Made by a program: the position numbers and the translations under genes | Shown: in pieces, positions 44,251 through 54,678 of the stretch | How the letters are laid out: each line of letters starts with the position of its first letter | Position numbering within the stretch: the first letter of the stretch is position 1 | NCBI RefSeq assembly: GCF_029194005.1 | Contig: NZ_JARFVA010000002.1 | Span: 682,001-746,000, forward strand | From: Flagellimonas okinawensis | GTDB lineage: Bacteria > Bacteroidota > Bacteroidia > Flavobacteriales > Flavobacteriaceae | Direction: 5' to 3' | Length of the DNA stretch: 64,000 nucleotides | Notes under the pieces: generated by a model | Told to the model about the DNA's origin: nothing | Database searches by the model: none | The model's input: only the letters and a program-made list of their open reading frames with translations

Positions 44251-46749
44251 ATGAAACATACCTATCACATACACGGAATGAGCTGTAATGGCTGTAGAAA
44301 TCATGTAGAGGAAACCCTATTCAAAGTGGAAGGAGTGAATGCGGTTGAGGTGAATTTGGAAAAAGCCGAGGCCGTGATCGAGATGGAGGAGCATATTCCA
44401 ATCGAAAAATTCCAAGAAGCAATGCAAAAGGATGGTGGTAGCTATAGCATTCATATGCCTGGACATCATCTCGAACCGAAACAAGAAAAAAAGCAAGCTC
44501 CAACCCATGGAACGGGAACCTTTTATTGCCCTATGCATTGTGAAGGAGACAAGACCTATGACAAGCCCGGTGACTGTCCTGTTTGTGGGATGGACTTAGT
44601 GGAGGAGCAAAACACGTCCACTAGCTCCATGCAGCAATGGACCTGTCCCATGCACCCGGAAGTTGTAGAGGATGGTCCAGGTTCCTGCCCAAAATGTGGA
44701 ATGGACCTTGTGCCCAAAGAACCAGAAGCCAGTGCTGAGGAAAAGACCTATAAAAAACTGCTCAAAAAGTTTTGGGTGGCATTGGCCTTTACCTTACCTA
44801 TCTTTTTGATTGCCATGAGCGATATGATACCCAATAATCCATTGCACAATATCTTGTCGCCTAAATATTGGAATTGGGTACAGTTTGTATTGTCACTACC
44901 AGTCGTTTTTTATGCCACTTGGATGTTTTTTGAGAGAGCCTACCGAAGTATCAAAACATGGAATTTGAACATGTTTACCCTAATCGGTATAGGTGCGGGA
45001 GTGGCTTTTGTGTTCAGTGTACTTGGATTATTGTTCCCTGGATTTTTCCCTGAACAGTTCAAAGGGGAAACAGGAGCCGTGCATGTTTATTTTGAAGCCG
45101 CAACCGTAATCCTCACCTTGGTACTTTTAGGGCAATTGTTAGAGGCTAGGGCTCATAGCAAAACCAACAATGCCGTAAAGGAATTATTGAAACTGGCACC
45201 GAACAAAGCTATAAAAGTTGTGGATGGGGAAGAAGTAGAAGTAAGCATTGACGACATTGAACTTGGTGATATATTAAGAGTAAAACCGGGAGAAAAAATT
45301 CCGGTGGATGGAATTATTACTGAAGGAGAGACTTCCGTGGATGAATCCATGATCACGGGAGAGCCCATTCCTGTTGAAAAAGGAGTAGAGGATAAAGTAA
45401 GTAGCGGAACAATCAATGGTAATCAATCCTTTTTGATGAAGGCAGAAAAAGTAGGTAGCGACACCTTGCTTTCCCAAATCATCAGTATGGTAAACGATGC
45501 CAGTCGAAGCCGAGCGCCGATTCAAAATTTAGCGGATAAAGTATCGGCCTATTTTGTGCCGACCGTGGTCATTGTTTCCATTCTGACCTTTGCTGTTTGG
45601 GCCATCTGGGGGCCACAACCCACTTATGTTTATGCCTTGATCAATGCAATTGCAGTTTTGATCATTGCTTGCCCATGTGCTTTAGGTCTTGCAACTCCGA
45701 TGTCAGTTATGGTAGGAGTTGGGAAAGGAGCTCAAAATGGGGTGCTTATCAAAAATGCGGAGGCTCTGGAAAAAATGGCCGATGTGGATACCTTGATCAT
45801 TGATAAAACAGGAACCATCACTGAGGGGAAACCCACTTTTGACAAATTGGAATTATTTTCAGATACCTATTCCGAAGAGGATTTATTGCAATATGTGGTT
45901 TCGGTAAATGCCAATAGTGAGCACCCTTTGGCGCAAGCCACCGTAACATATGGTAAGGCGAAAAACATCAAGATTCTAAAAACAGAATCTTTCAATGCTG
46001 TTACAGGTATGGGTGTTGAGGGAAAAATCAACGACTTGAAGATACATTTGGGGAACATCAAATTGATGGAAAAGGCGAATGTTGAAGTCTCGGATGAGAT
46101 GAAGGAGAAGGTAAAAATAGCACAAGAAAAAGGAAAAACGGTTTCCTATCTAGCTGTTGATGGCAAATGTCAAGCTTTTGTGAGTATTGGAGATAAAATC
46201 AAGGAAACAAGTGGTAAGGCCATCAAAGCGATTCAAGATAAGGGCATAGCTGTAATTATGCTCACAGGGGATAATACTACCACTGCTAAAGCTGTCGCCA
46301 GCGAATTGCATTTAGATGACTTTAAAGCCGAAACCTTGCCAGAAGATAAGATGAAGGAAGTGGAGCGCTTGCAAGGTGAGGGCAAGGTAGTGGCCATGGC
46401 TGGTGATGGTATCAACGATGCTCCGGCATTGGCAAAAAGTGATTTGGGTATTGCTATGGGCACCGGTACCGATGTTGCCATAGAAAGTGCCATGATTACC
46501 TTGGTGAAAGGCGACCTGCACGGCATTGTAAAAGCACGAAACCTTAGTGAGGCCGTCATGAAGAACATAAAACAAAACCTATTTTTTGCATTGATATACA
46601 ATACCATCGGGGTTCCAGTTGCAGCAGGTGTGCTCTATCCCTTTTTTGGGATTTTGCTTTCACCCATGATTGCCGCACTGGCCATGAGCTTTAGCTCGGT
46701 TTCTGTTATCGCCAATGCATTAAGATTAAGAACTAAATCAATCGACTAA
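44251..46749 (+). CDS. copA: Copper-translocating P1B-type ATPase CopA
   Basis: An 832-residue Cu(I) exporter of the inner membrane. N-terminus: HMA domain with GMSCNGC (Cys12/Cys15), then two heavy-metal-binding domains ([20 protein letters not shown] and [20 protein letters not shown], about residues 90-155). Core: CPC in the membrane (Cys474, Cys476), phosphorylated Asp518 in DKTGT, TGEP in the actuator, SEHPLA and [10 protein letters not shown]. The last helices carry [11 protein letters not shown] and [15 protein letters not shown], the P1B-1 copper signature. It moves Cu(I) from cytosol to periplasm, where the CusA complex can remove it. Confidence 0.95.
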   Translation: MKHTYHIHGMSCNGCRNHVEETLFKVEGVNAVEVNLEKAEAVIEMEEHIPIEKFQEAMQKDGGSYSIHMPGHHLEPKQEKKQAPTHGTGTFYCPMHCEGDKTYDKPGDCPVCGMDLVEEQNTSTSSMQQWTCPMHPEVVEDGPGSCPKCGMDLVPKEPEASAEEKTYKKLLKKFWVALAFTLPIFLIAMSDMIPNNPLHNILSPKYWNWVQFVLSLPVVFYATWMFFERAYRSIKTWNLNMFTLIGIGAGVAFVFSVLGLLFPGFFPEQFKGETGAVHVYFEAATVILTLVLLGQLLEARAHSKTNNAVKELLKLAPNKAIKVVDGEEVEVSIDDIELGDILRVKPGEKIPVDGIITEGETSVDESMITGEPIPVEKGVEDKVSSGTINGNQSFLMKAEKVGSDTLLSQIISMVNDASRSRAPIQNLADKVSAYFVPTVVIVSILTFAVWAIWGPQPTYVYALINAIAVLIIACPCALGLATPMSVMVGVGKGAQNGVLIKNAEALEKMADVDTLIIDKTGTITEGKPTFDKLELFSDTYSEEDLLQYVVSVNANSEHPLAQATVTYGKAKNIKILKTESFNAVTGMGVEGKINDLKIHLGNIKLMEKANVEVSDEMKEKVKIAQEKGKTVSYLAVDGKCQAFVSIGDKIKETSGKAIKAIQDKGIAVIMLTGDNTTTAKAVASELHLDDFKAETLPEDKMKEVERLQGEGKVVAMAGDGINDAPALAKSDLGIAMGTGTDVAIESAMITLVKGDLHGIVKARNLSEAVMKNIKQNLFFALIYNTIGVPVAAGVLYPFFGILLSPMIAALAMSFSSVSVIANALRLRTKSID

Positions 46750-46756
46750 AACAAAA

Positions 46757-47464
46757 ATGGTAAAACGAACAACAGCGGTTAAAATTAGAAAGGCCCATAG
46801 ATATTTGGGCATATTCTTGGGGATTCAATTCATTATGTGGACAGCCAGCGGATTATATTTTAGCTGGACGGATATTGATGAGATACACGGAGATCATTTC
46901 AGAAACATGGATTATGAACCCGCTGCTTTTGATGACCTAATTGGGTTTTCAGAGCTCGAATTACCTGCTAAAATCAGTTCGTTGAGCTTAAAGGAGATCG
47001 CAGGGAAACCTTATTATTGGATCAACAATGAGTTTTTGGTAGATGCCAGAACAGGAGACCATAAAGAAGGGATTTCGGAAGAAGAAGCCCTAGCTGTTGC
47101 TAACCGTGAAATGTCATCTGAATTAAACGTAAAAGGAGTTGAGGTAATCGATGAAACAGATAAACATCACGAGTACCGTGAGCGAAAATTACCTGCTTAT
47201 GTGATTTCTTATGATTCCCCCGAAAATATTAAAGCCTACGTTTCAGTGGCAGATGGGTCTTTCCAAACCGTTAGGCACCGCGATTGGCGTTGGTTCGATT
47301 TTCTTTGGATGACACATACCATGGATTATGAAAGCCGGGACGATTTTAATACTACTGTGCTTCGAGCTTTCTCCCTTTTGGGATTGATTACCGTGATGAG
47401 CGGATTTTTACTTTGGTTTACCTCGTCACCCACGATGAGGAATTTGGTTAAAAGAAAAAAATGA
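46757..47464 (+). CDS. PepSY-domain membrane protein
   Basis: A 235-residue protein with an N-terminal helix (YLGIFLGIQFIMWTASGLYFSW), a periplasmic region containing PepSY-like segments (ISEEEALAVANREMSSELNVKG; ADGSFQTVRHRDWRWFDFLW) and a C-terminal helix (AFSLLGLITVMSGFLLWF). The HTMDYESRDDF stretch follows the first PepSY-associated TM pattern. Related proteins with this fold occur in metal and siderophore reduction or uptake; a role in copper handling here is inferred only from its location between copA and cusB. Spaced by 7 and 4 bases from its neighbours. Confidence 0.75.
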   Translation: MVKRTTAVKIRKAHRYLGIFLGIQFIMWTASGLYFSWTDIDEIHGDHFRNMDYEPAAFDDLIGFSELELPAKISSLSLKEIAGKPYYWINNEFLVDARTGDHKEGISEEEALAVANREMSSELNVKGVEVIDETDKHHEYRERKLPAYVISYDSPENIKAYVSVADGSFQTVRHRDWRWFDFLWMTHTMDYESRDDFNTTVLRAFSLLGLITVMSGFLLWFTSSPTMRNLVKRKK

Positions 47465-47468
47465 TACG

Positions 47469-49205
47469 ATGAAAAAGGAAAACATCATTTATATCGGAAT
47501 TGCCGTGGTGGTCGGATTGTTGGCCGGATACCTCATATTTGGTGGCAATACAGAAACCACCACTTCGGATGAGCATGACCACAGTGCTGAAATTGCTTCG
47601 GGTGAAATGTGGACCTGTTCCATGCACCCTCAGATAATGCAACCCGAACCTGGTTCTTGTCCTATTTGTGGCATGGATTTGATCCCTGCGGATAATGGGG
47701 GAGAGGGATTGGCCGTTAACCAAATTAAAATGACAGAGAATGCCATGGTCTTGGCAGGTGTGGAAACAGTAATGGTCGGTTCTGGAGTTAGTGGGGGAGA
47801 TTCCGTGAAAATTTCGGGTAAAGTAGCCATAAATCAAGAATCGGATGCGGTACAATCGGCCTATTTTGACGGAAGAATAGAAAGTATAAGTATCAATTTT
47901 GAAGGTGAAGAAGTGCGTAAAGGTCAAAAGTTGGCCACAATTTATGCCCCAGCCTTGGTTTCGGCCCAGCAGGAATTACTCACGGCGGGCAAATTGAAGG
48001 AATCACAACCGCAACTGTACAAGGCGGTTCGGAACAAGTTAAAGTTGTGGAAGTTGTCCGATGCACAAATCGACCAAATCGAAAGCTCTGGACAGGTGTT
48101 GGAAAACTTTCCTGTATATGCCAATGTGAGTGGAGTGGTTTCTGAAATAATGGTAGAGGAGGGAGATTACATTAAAACAGGTTCACCTTTGGTGAAAGTG
48201 GCCAATTTAAATTCGGTTTGGGCCATTTTTGATGCGTATGAAAACCAATTGAGCTTATTTAAAGAAGGTCAAACACTGGATGTGAGCACCAATTCCTACC
48301 CTAATGAAACCTTTACTGCTAAAGTTTCCTTTGTAGCTCCCTTATTGAACAAGCAGACCAGAACTTTGGAAGTTCGTGTAGAGCTGGATAACAAAAATGG
48401 AATGCTGAAGCCGGGTATGTTTGTACAAGCAGAGGTTGAGGTGGCAAATAAGCGAGATGGAGAAGCTTTGACCATACCCGAAAGTGCTGTTTTGTGGACA
48501 GGAATGCGTTCCTTGGTGTATGTGCAACCTAACCAAAATAGTTCCACTTTTGAAATGCGTGAGGTGGAGCTCGGAAATTTGATGAATGGTAGTTATGTGG
48601 TCAATTCAGGATTGCAATCGGGAGAAATGATCGTGGCAAAAGGAACATTTACGGTCGATGCTGCTGCGCAGTTGCAGGGGAAAAAGTCCATGATGAATCA
48701 AAAAGGAACTGCTATGCAAAAGGGTCACGAAGGACATTCCGAAATGGGTAATGGCATGAAAATGGAATTTTCCCAAGAAGTGGCATCAAAGTTCGGTGAC
48801 CTTTTAAAAGTATATCTGGATTTAAAAGATGCTTTGGTAGCTTCAAATCAGGATCAAACACAGAAATTGGCGAAGAATGGAGCGGAAATAGCTTCTGAAA
48901 TTAAGAGTTTGCAAATGGATGACATGGGCAAAAGCCATATCACACAACTAGCGAGTCAATTAAAAGAGATAGCCTCTAAAAGTGACTTGGAAGGTCAACG
49001 AGAAGCATTTGTGTTGCTCTCCCAGAACATGATTCAAATTGGTCAACAAATGAAAGGTTTAGATGCAAAACTCTATGTGCAACACTGCCCCATGGCCAAT
49101 AACGACAAGGGTGCCAACTGGCTCAGTATGGAGGAAGAAATCCGAAATCCGTACTATGGAGATGCCATGCTCACTTGCGGCAGCGTTGTGGGTACGATTG
49201 ACTGA
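47469..49205 (+). CDS. cusB: CusB-like RND periplasmic adaptor with metal-binding domain
   Basis: A 578-residue membrane-fusion protein linking the RND pump to the TolC channel. Order: membrane anchor (IIYIGIAVVVGLLAGYLIF), His/Asp-rich linker, one heavy-metal-binding domain (CSMHPQIMQPEPGSCPICGM, Cys50 onward), barrel-sandwich and beta-barrel domains (about 100-390; YFDGRIESISINFEGEEVRKG), a Met/His linker, and a C-terminal DUF3347 domain (about 430-578) ending with HCPMANNDKGANWLS. E. coli CusB lacks both the extra N- and C-terminal domains. It probably receives Cu(I) directly from carriers. Last gene of the copper cluster. Confidence 0.92.
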   Translation: MKKENIIYIGIAVVVGLLAGYLIFGGNTETTTSDEHDHSAEIASGEMWTCSMHPQIMQPEPGSCPICGMDLIPADNGGEGLAVNQIKMTENAMVLAGVETVMVGSGVSGGDSVKISGKVAINQESDAVQSAYFDGRIESISINFEGEEVRKGQKLATIYAPALVSAQQELLTAGKLKESQPQLYKAVRNKLKLWKLSDAQIDQIESSGQVLENFPVYANVSGVVSEIMVEEGDYIKTGSPLVKVANLNSVWAIFDAYENQLSLFKEGQTLDVSTNSYPNETFTAKVSFVAPLLNKQTRTLEVRVELDNKNGMLKPGMFVQAEVEVANKRDGEALTIPESAVLWTGMRSLVYVQPNQNSSTFEMREVELGNLMNGSYVVNSGLQSGEMIVAKGTFTVDAAAQLQGKKSMMNQKGTAMQKGHEGHSEMGNGMKMEFSQEVASKFGDLLKVYLDLKDALVASNQDQTQKLAKNGAEIASEIKSLQMDDMGKSHITQLASQLKEIASKSDLEGQREAFVLLSQNMIQIGQQMKGLDAKLYVQHCPMANNDKGANWLSMEEEIRNPYYGDAMLTCGSVVGTID

Positions 49206-49290
49206 TTTTATTTTAGTTAATATTTAGCCAAATAAAAGCTACGGATTCAAATCTGAAATACATTTACTTCAGTTTTTAATTTATTGACTG

Positions 49291-49386
49291 ATGAAACAAG
49301 CAAAGTCAAACGGAAAGTCATCTCCTGCAAAAGCTGTAAAGCCTGTTGCCAAGAAGACTACCCAAGCTACTGGTAAAAAGAAGTGA
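49291..49386 (+). CDS. Tiny lysine-rich basic peptide
   Basis: A 31-residue frame, MKQAKSNGKSSPAKAVKPVA followed by KKTTQATGKKK, of strongly biased Lys/Ala/Thr/Ser content like a histone H1 tail. Such short basic proteins occur in flavobacterial genomes but I cannot name a family. It stands alone in a 282-base gap between the copper cluster and groL. No clear ribosome site; a weak TACATTTA -7-like box lies at 49258-49265. The biased composition and unbroken frame support coding, but the shortness leaves doubt. A nucleic-acid-binding role is a guess. Confidence 0.45.
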   Translation: MKQAKSNGKSSPAKAVKPVAKKTTQATGKKK

Positions 49387-49435
49387 CTTGTGGTTTCGGT
49401 TCTCACGGAGAGCCTTACAACTTAAGAGAAAAGAA

Positions 49436-49461
49436 AACGCCCCGATTTGCATCGGGGCGTT
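49436..49461 (-). terminator. Terminator after groL
   Basis: Arms AACGCCCCGAT (49436-49446) and ATCGGGGCGTT (49451-49461) pair perfectly around a four-base loop and are followed on the reverse strand by TT and a C-interrupted T-rich stretch. It lies 27 bases beyond the groL stop codon. Confidence 0.82.
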
Positions 49462-49487
49462 CCTATTTATATCCGAATAAGATGTTA

Positions 49488-51125
<1,638 letters not shown>

Positions 51126-51141
51126 TTAGTTGATTTTTAAG

Positions 51142-51420
51142 TTATACAATTGCCAAAATATCGCTTTCGCGCATCATCAAATAGTCGGTACCATCGAACT
51201 TGAGTTCAGTTCCGGCATATTTTCCATAAAGAACGGTATCACCTATTGCAACGGTCATTTTTTCGTCTTTGGTTCCAGGTCCAACGGCTACAACAGTTCC
51301 TTTTTGAGGTTTCTCTTTTGCGTTGTCCGGGATAATGATACCGGAGGCAGTTTTGGTCTCGGCCTGTAGAGGCTCAATCAGAACCCTGTCTGCCAATGGT
51401 TTGATATTTACTTTAGCCAT
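51142..51420 (-). CDS. groS: Co-chaperonin GroES
   Basis: A 92-residue lid protein for GroEL. N-terminus [20 protein letters not shown], mobile loop [16 protein letters not shown] and the C-terminal [13 protein letters not shown] are typical. No CIRCE inverted repeat is seen upstream; instead a TGGCAC box (51477-51482) precedes a CTGT at -12-like spacing. Confidence 0.97.
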   Translation of the reverse strand: MAKVNIKPLADRVLIEPLQAETKTASGIIIPDNAKEKPQKGTVVAVGPGTKDEKMTVAIGDTVLYGKYAGTELKFDGTDYLMMRESDILAIV

Positions 51421-51466
51421 ATTTTTAATTTTTAGGTGTTTGTTTTAAAAATTCTTGAATCTAGGA

Positions 51467-51482
51467 GACAGAAATTGTGCCA
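51467..51482 (-). promoter_or_regulatory. Possible -24/-12 promoter of groS-groL
   Basis: Reverse-strand TGGCAC, five bases, then CTGT resembles the sigma-54 consensus TGGCACG-N4-TTGC with two mismatches, one in the critical -12 GC. Predicted start near 51456 would give a leader of about 35 bases. No TAnnTTTG box is present between it and groS. A sigma-54 activator gene lies 2 kb upstream on the same strand. Confidence 0.35.
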
Positions 51483-51510
51483 TTGCCCAAAAACTGACAT
51501 TCTGGAAAAC

Positions 51511-51546
51511 AAAAATGCCAGCTTGTCATTTCAAGCTGGCATTTTT
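51511..51546 (-). terminator. Terminator after secG
   Basis: Fifteen-base perfect arms AAAAATGCCAGCTTG (51511-51525) and its complement (51532-51546), six-base loop, T run on the reverse strand, 22 bases past the secG stop. It separates the secG cluster from groS-groL. Confidence 0.9.
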
Positions 51547-51567
51547 CTATGCTTTGTCACTTTTAAG

Positions 51568-51930
51568 TTATCCAATAGTGTCTACTGGGCTTGTAGTGTT
51601 GGCCGGTGGAAGTTGTTCTGGTACTTCTTCCGGTACTGTTTCTGGTATTTCGGTATCGTCGCCCTGAAGTAGTTTGGAATCCGCTTGGCTATAGTTTCCT
51701 TTTAAGGATACATTGGAAAGCAAAATCAATACAATCAACAAGGTGGCAAGGGTCCAAGTACTCTTGTCCAAAAAGTCACCGGTCTTTTTAACACCACCAA
51801 CAACTTGGTTGCCACTTCCTCCAAAGGAAGATGACAATCCGCCTCCCTTAGGATTTTGGACCATAATGACCAAGACCAACAAAAGGCACACGATAATTAT
51901 CAGTACCAAAAAAATTGAAAACGTGCTCAT
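51568..51930 (-). CDS. secG: Preprotein translocase subunit SecG
   Basis: A 120-residue protein with two membrane helices (FSIFLVLIIIVCLLLVLVIMV and STWTLATLLIVLILLSNVSL) flanking the conserved NPKGGGLSSSFGGSG loop. It is the small subunit of the SecYEG channel. A Glu/Pro-rich C-terminal tail (IPETVPEEVPEQLPP) follows. Its start overlaps the upstream gene's stop by four bases. Confidence 0.93.
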   Translation of the reverse strand: MSTFSIFLVLIIIVCLLLVLVIMVQNPKGGGLSSSFGGSGNQVVGGVKKTGDFLDKSTWTLATLLIVLILLSNVSLKGNYSQADSKLLQGDDTEIPETVPEEVPEQLPPANTTSPVDTIG

Positions 51931-52841
51931 TTCTTATCTTTTTCTTTCTGCAGCTTCTTCACCGCCTGAATTTGGTCTGCAAAGAAACCACTTTTTTCTG
52001 GATATTTCAAACTCAATATTTTAAACGCTTGAATGGCCTTTTTGTACTTTTTTTGTTCTAGATACACCTTAGCCAAAGTCTCGGTCATCAACTCGTTTTT
52101 GTCCAGCTTGGTGGACTCCTTGATATCCACTTTTGGGTTGGATTCTTTTGGGACTATTTTAGGATTGTTCTCGATGAACTTGTCCAATAGTTCGAACTTT
52201 TTCTTCCGTTCCAGTTCATCCAATACATTTTCGTCCCGGTTGTCCTCATTCGTGTTTTGCTCCACAACAGGCTCGTCTTGGGTGGAAGTTAATTGAAGCC
52301 ATTCGGTAAACGAATGTTTTTCTTTTTTAGTGAAAGGAATGGGTTTTCCCAGATTTAAATCACCCTCAATGTCCTTAGGTTTGGTTTCTTTTTCCGTTTC
52401 TTTTTTAAGAGGTCTGGATTCAAATAGTGCGGGATTCAGGATTTGTTCTGCATCGCTCAAGTTTTGGGGCAAGGCGGGCTCGTTGGTTTCGGTTAGCATG
52501 GTCGCCGCATTCGGATTCGGCTCTATTTCTTCCGAAACTGCCTCTTGATCTTCTAGTTTAGATCCCCTGCCTGCAATGGCATCTGCAATATTGTTCTGTA
52601 CAAATTCTTTTGATGTGATATAATCAAAAAGAACATCCCTGTCCGTGGTATGTGCAGCGGTAACTTTGAGGGCACTGTTATATTTATAGCTGTCCAGATT
52701 TTTGAGTCCCTTTAAATGCAGTGCGCGTGCTGCCTGGAAATAGGGATATTCCTCAATGATGTCTTCTAGCTCCCTTGTTTGTTTGGGAGAGAGAATTGTA
52801 TTTGAGTTTTGAAGAATATGTATAAAATCCGAAACGTTCAT
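51927..52841 (-). CDS. TPR-like protein of the lptE-secG cluster, uncharacterised
   Basis: A 304-residue soluble protein with no signal peptide. The N-terminal ~80 residues form a conserved helical unit (SPKQTRELEDIIEEYPYFQAARALHLKG is its core), the middle is Glu/Asn/Lys-rich and probably disordered, and the C-terminus has a single TPR-like hairpin (MTETLAKVYLEQKKYKKAIQ, AFKILSLKYPEKSGFFADQI). Homologues are found beside secG in Flavobacteriaceae but no function is known to me. Likely cytosolic scaffold. Confidence 0.7.
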   Translation of the reverse strand: MNVSDFIHILQNSNTILSPKQTRELEDIIEEYPYFQAARALHLKGLKNLDSYKYNSALKVTAAHTTDRDVLFDYITSKEFVQNNIADAIAGRGSKLEDQEAVSEEIEPNPNAATMLTETNEPALPQNLSDAEQILNPALFESRPLKKETEKETKPKDIEGDLNLGKPIPFTKKEKHSFTEWLQLTSTQDEPVVEQNTNEDNRDENVLDELERKKKFELLDKFIENNPKIVPKESNPKVDIKESTKLDKNELMTETLAKVYLEQKKYKKAIQAFKILSLKYPEKSGFFADQIQAVKKLQKEKDKK

Positions 52842-52847
52842 ATAATA

Positions 52848-53369
52848 CTACCAATTTCCCAAGGATGCATTGAAAATATCCTGGGTAAGTCGTTCAAAAA
52901 TTTCTTCGTGCGCTGCGGCCTGCACGGAAGGTAGGGCAGCGGCTGCATCAAAATCATAAAAGAAAGAGAACCTTCTTTCAAAGTCGGCATCTTCCTTAGT
53001 GGTATTGTAAAAGCGAACATTTACGCTCATGGTCAACCTGTTTTGGTTGGTTCGCTGTTCTGCGTTGGCGGTCATCGGTACTACCTTATACTCTACAATT
53101 TCACCTTCGTAAATTAAGTCGCCATTGCTACCTGTTAAGGATAAACTGGTCAAGTTGTTGATCATATCCTGCAACGCCAATGTAAAATCACGCCCTAATC
53201 CAGGCACAATGACAGAACCGGGCGTTTGATCGGCATAGTTCTGGAAAAAATTGACTTGGAAACTTTCTGCAGTACCGATATCGGCACCAGAAAAATTATA
53301 CGCTCCACAACTTTGGAACAGTAAAATCACTCCGAGCAAACCAATCTTTAATCCTTTCTTTTTCATCAT
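52848..53369 (-). CDS. lptE: LPS assembly lipoprotein LptE
   Basis: A 173-residue lipoprotein (lipobox LLFQSC) with the bacteroidal LptE pattern GAYNFSGADIGTAESFQVNFF followed by the beta-alpha domain ending FERLTQDIFNASLGNW. It plugs and assembles the LptD barrel that delivers LPS to the outer leaflet. Together with lptC and lpxB it makes this window rich in LPS genes. The gene follows the sigma-54 activator. Confidence 0.88.
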   Translation of the reverse strand: MMKKKGLKIGLLGVILLFQSCGAYNFSGADIGTAESFQVNFFQNYADQTPGSVIVPGLGRDFTLALQDMINNLTSLSLTGSNGDLIYEGEIVEYKVVPMTANAEQRTNQNRLTMSVNVRFYNTTKEDADFERRFSFFYDFDAAAALPSVQAAAHEEIFERLTQDIFNASLGNW

Positions 53370-53394
53370 AGCTGTTTAAACTTTTGAGTTCCGA

Positions 53395-54675
53395 TTAAAG
53401 ATCGTACTGCTTTATTTTTCTGTAGAGCGTTCTTTCCGAGATTCCTAGTTCTGCCGCGGCAGCTTTTCGTTTTCCCTTGTTGCGCTCCAATGATTTTTTG
53501 ATCAATTCTATTTCCTTTTCCTGTAAAGATAAGGTTTCTTCTTCTTCGATTTCCTCCGCAAAATGATAACGGTCCTCTTGGGGCTGAGGCGTGGTGGCAG
53601 GTGTTGCAGGTTCGAGCACAGGTTCGGGTAAATGAAGCAATTCGGCACTAGTACTTTCCTCGTGTTCTATGTCCTCCTCATCGGGATTGCCATAGATTTT
53701 TCGAATCAACCCCTCATTCTCTCTTTGAACTTTGTTCGAATCATTGTCCTTCAACAACTCCAGCGTTAATTTTTTAAGGTCGTTCAGATCGCTTTTCATA
53801 TCAAAAAGCACTTTGTAGAGTATTTCGCGTTCATTGCTGAAATCACCCTCTTTTTTGGCCTGTCCCACAACTGCCGGTAAATTTGAGCCGCTGGAAGTGG
53901 GTAGGTAGCTATTAAGCGTGCTGGCAGAAATGCTACGGTCTTCCTCCAGAACAGAAATTTGTTCGGCAATGTTTCGAAGCTGGCGTATGTTGCCCGGCCA
54001 TCGATATTTAAGCAATAGCTCAATGGCATCGTCTTCCAGCCGTATGGTAGGCATTTTATATTTCTGCCCAAAGTCCGAGGCAAACTTCCTGAACAATAAA
54101 TGGATGTCCTCCCGTCTATCTCGAAGAGGGGGCAAATTAATTTCCACAGTGCTCAATCTATAGTACAGGTCTTCCCTGAATTTTTCTTTTTCTATAGCTT
54201 CGAACATATTGATGTTGGTCGCGGCAACAATACGAACATTGGTTTTTTGTACCTGCGAAGATCCAACTTTTAAGAACTCCCCGTTTTCCAGTACGCGCAA
54301 TAAACGTACTTGGGTAGTAAGGGGCAGTTCCCCGACCTCGTCCAAGAATATGGTTCCGCCATCTGCAACTTCAAAATAACCGCTACGGGTTTGCGTGGCT
54401 CCGGTAAAGGCTCCTTTTTCGTGTCCAAAGAGCTCACTGTCAATGGTTCCTTCGGGAATCGCCCCGCAGTTCACGGCAATGTATTTGGCATGTTTCCGGT
54501 GGGATAGGGAATGAATGATCTTTGGGATGGATTCTTTTCCCACACCACTTTCACCTGTTACCAAAACAGAAATATCCGTTGGTGCCACTTGAATGGCTTT
54601 TTCTATTGCACGGTTGAGCTTTACGTCGTTTCCGATAAGCTCGAACCGTTGTTTAATGGCTTGAACACTCTCCAT
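53395..54675 (-). CDS. Sigma-54-dependent transcriptional activator without receiver domain
   Basis: A 426-residue enhancer-binding protein. The AAA+ domain starts almost at the N-terminus (about residue 15): Walker A GESGVGKE, the sigma-54 contact loop GAFTGA, Walker B GGTIFLDEVG and the arginine-finger region RFREDLYYRLS. A Glu/Pro-rich linker (about 260-375) leads to a Fis-type helix-turn-helix (RKAAAAELGISERTLYRKIK). There is no receiver, GAF or PAS sensor, so activity must be set by abundance or a partner. It lies between miaB and lptE in the same orientation. Confidence 0.93.
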   Translation of the reverse strand: MESVQAIKQRFELIGNDVKLNRAIEKAIQVAPTDISVLVTGESGVGKESIPKIIHSLSHRKHAKYIAVNCGAIPEGTIDSELFGHEKGAFTGATQTRSGYFEVADGGTIFLDEVGELPLTTQVRLLRVLENGEFLKVGSSQVQKTNVRIVAATNINMFEAIEKEKFREDLYYRLSTVEINLPPLRDRREDIHLLFRKFASDFGQKYKMPTIRLEDDAIELLLKYRWPGNIRQLRNIAEQISVLEEDRSISASTLNSYLPTSSGSNLPAVVGQAKKEGDFSNEREILYKVLFDMKSDLNDLKKLTLELLKDNDSNKVQRENEGLIRKIYGNPDEEDIEHEESTSAELLHLPEPVLEPATPATTPQPQEDRYHFAEEIEEEETLSLQEKEIELIKKSLERNKGKRKAAAAELGISERTLYRKIKQYDL

Positions 54676-54678
54676 GTA

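Noticed and set aside
37821..49205. Copper cluster as a recently acquired mobile island
   Set aside because: No integrase, transposase, tRNA junction, direct repeats or obvious base-composition change at its ends; presence in an island cannot be claimed from this sequence.
51421..51480. CIRCE heat-shock operator before groS
   Set aside because: The nine-base inverted repeat is absent.
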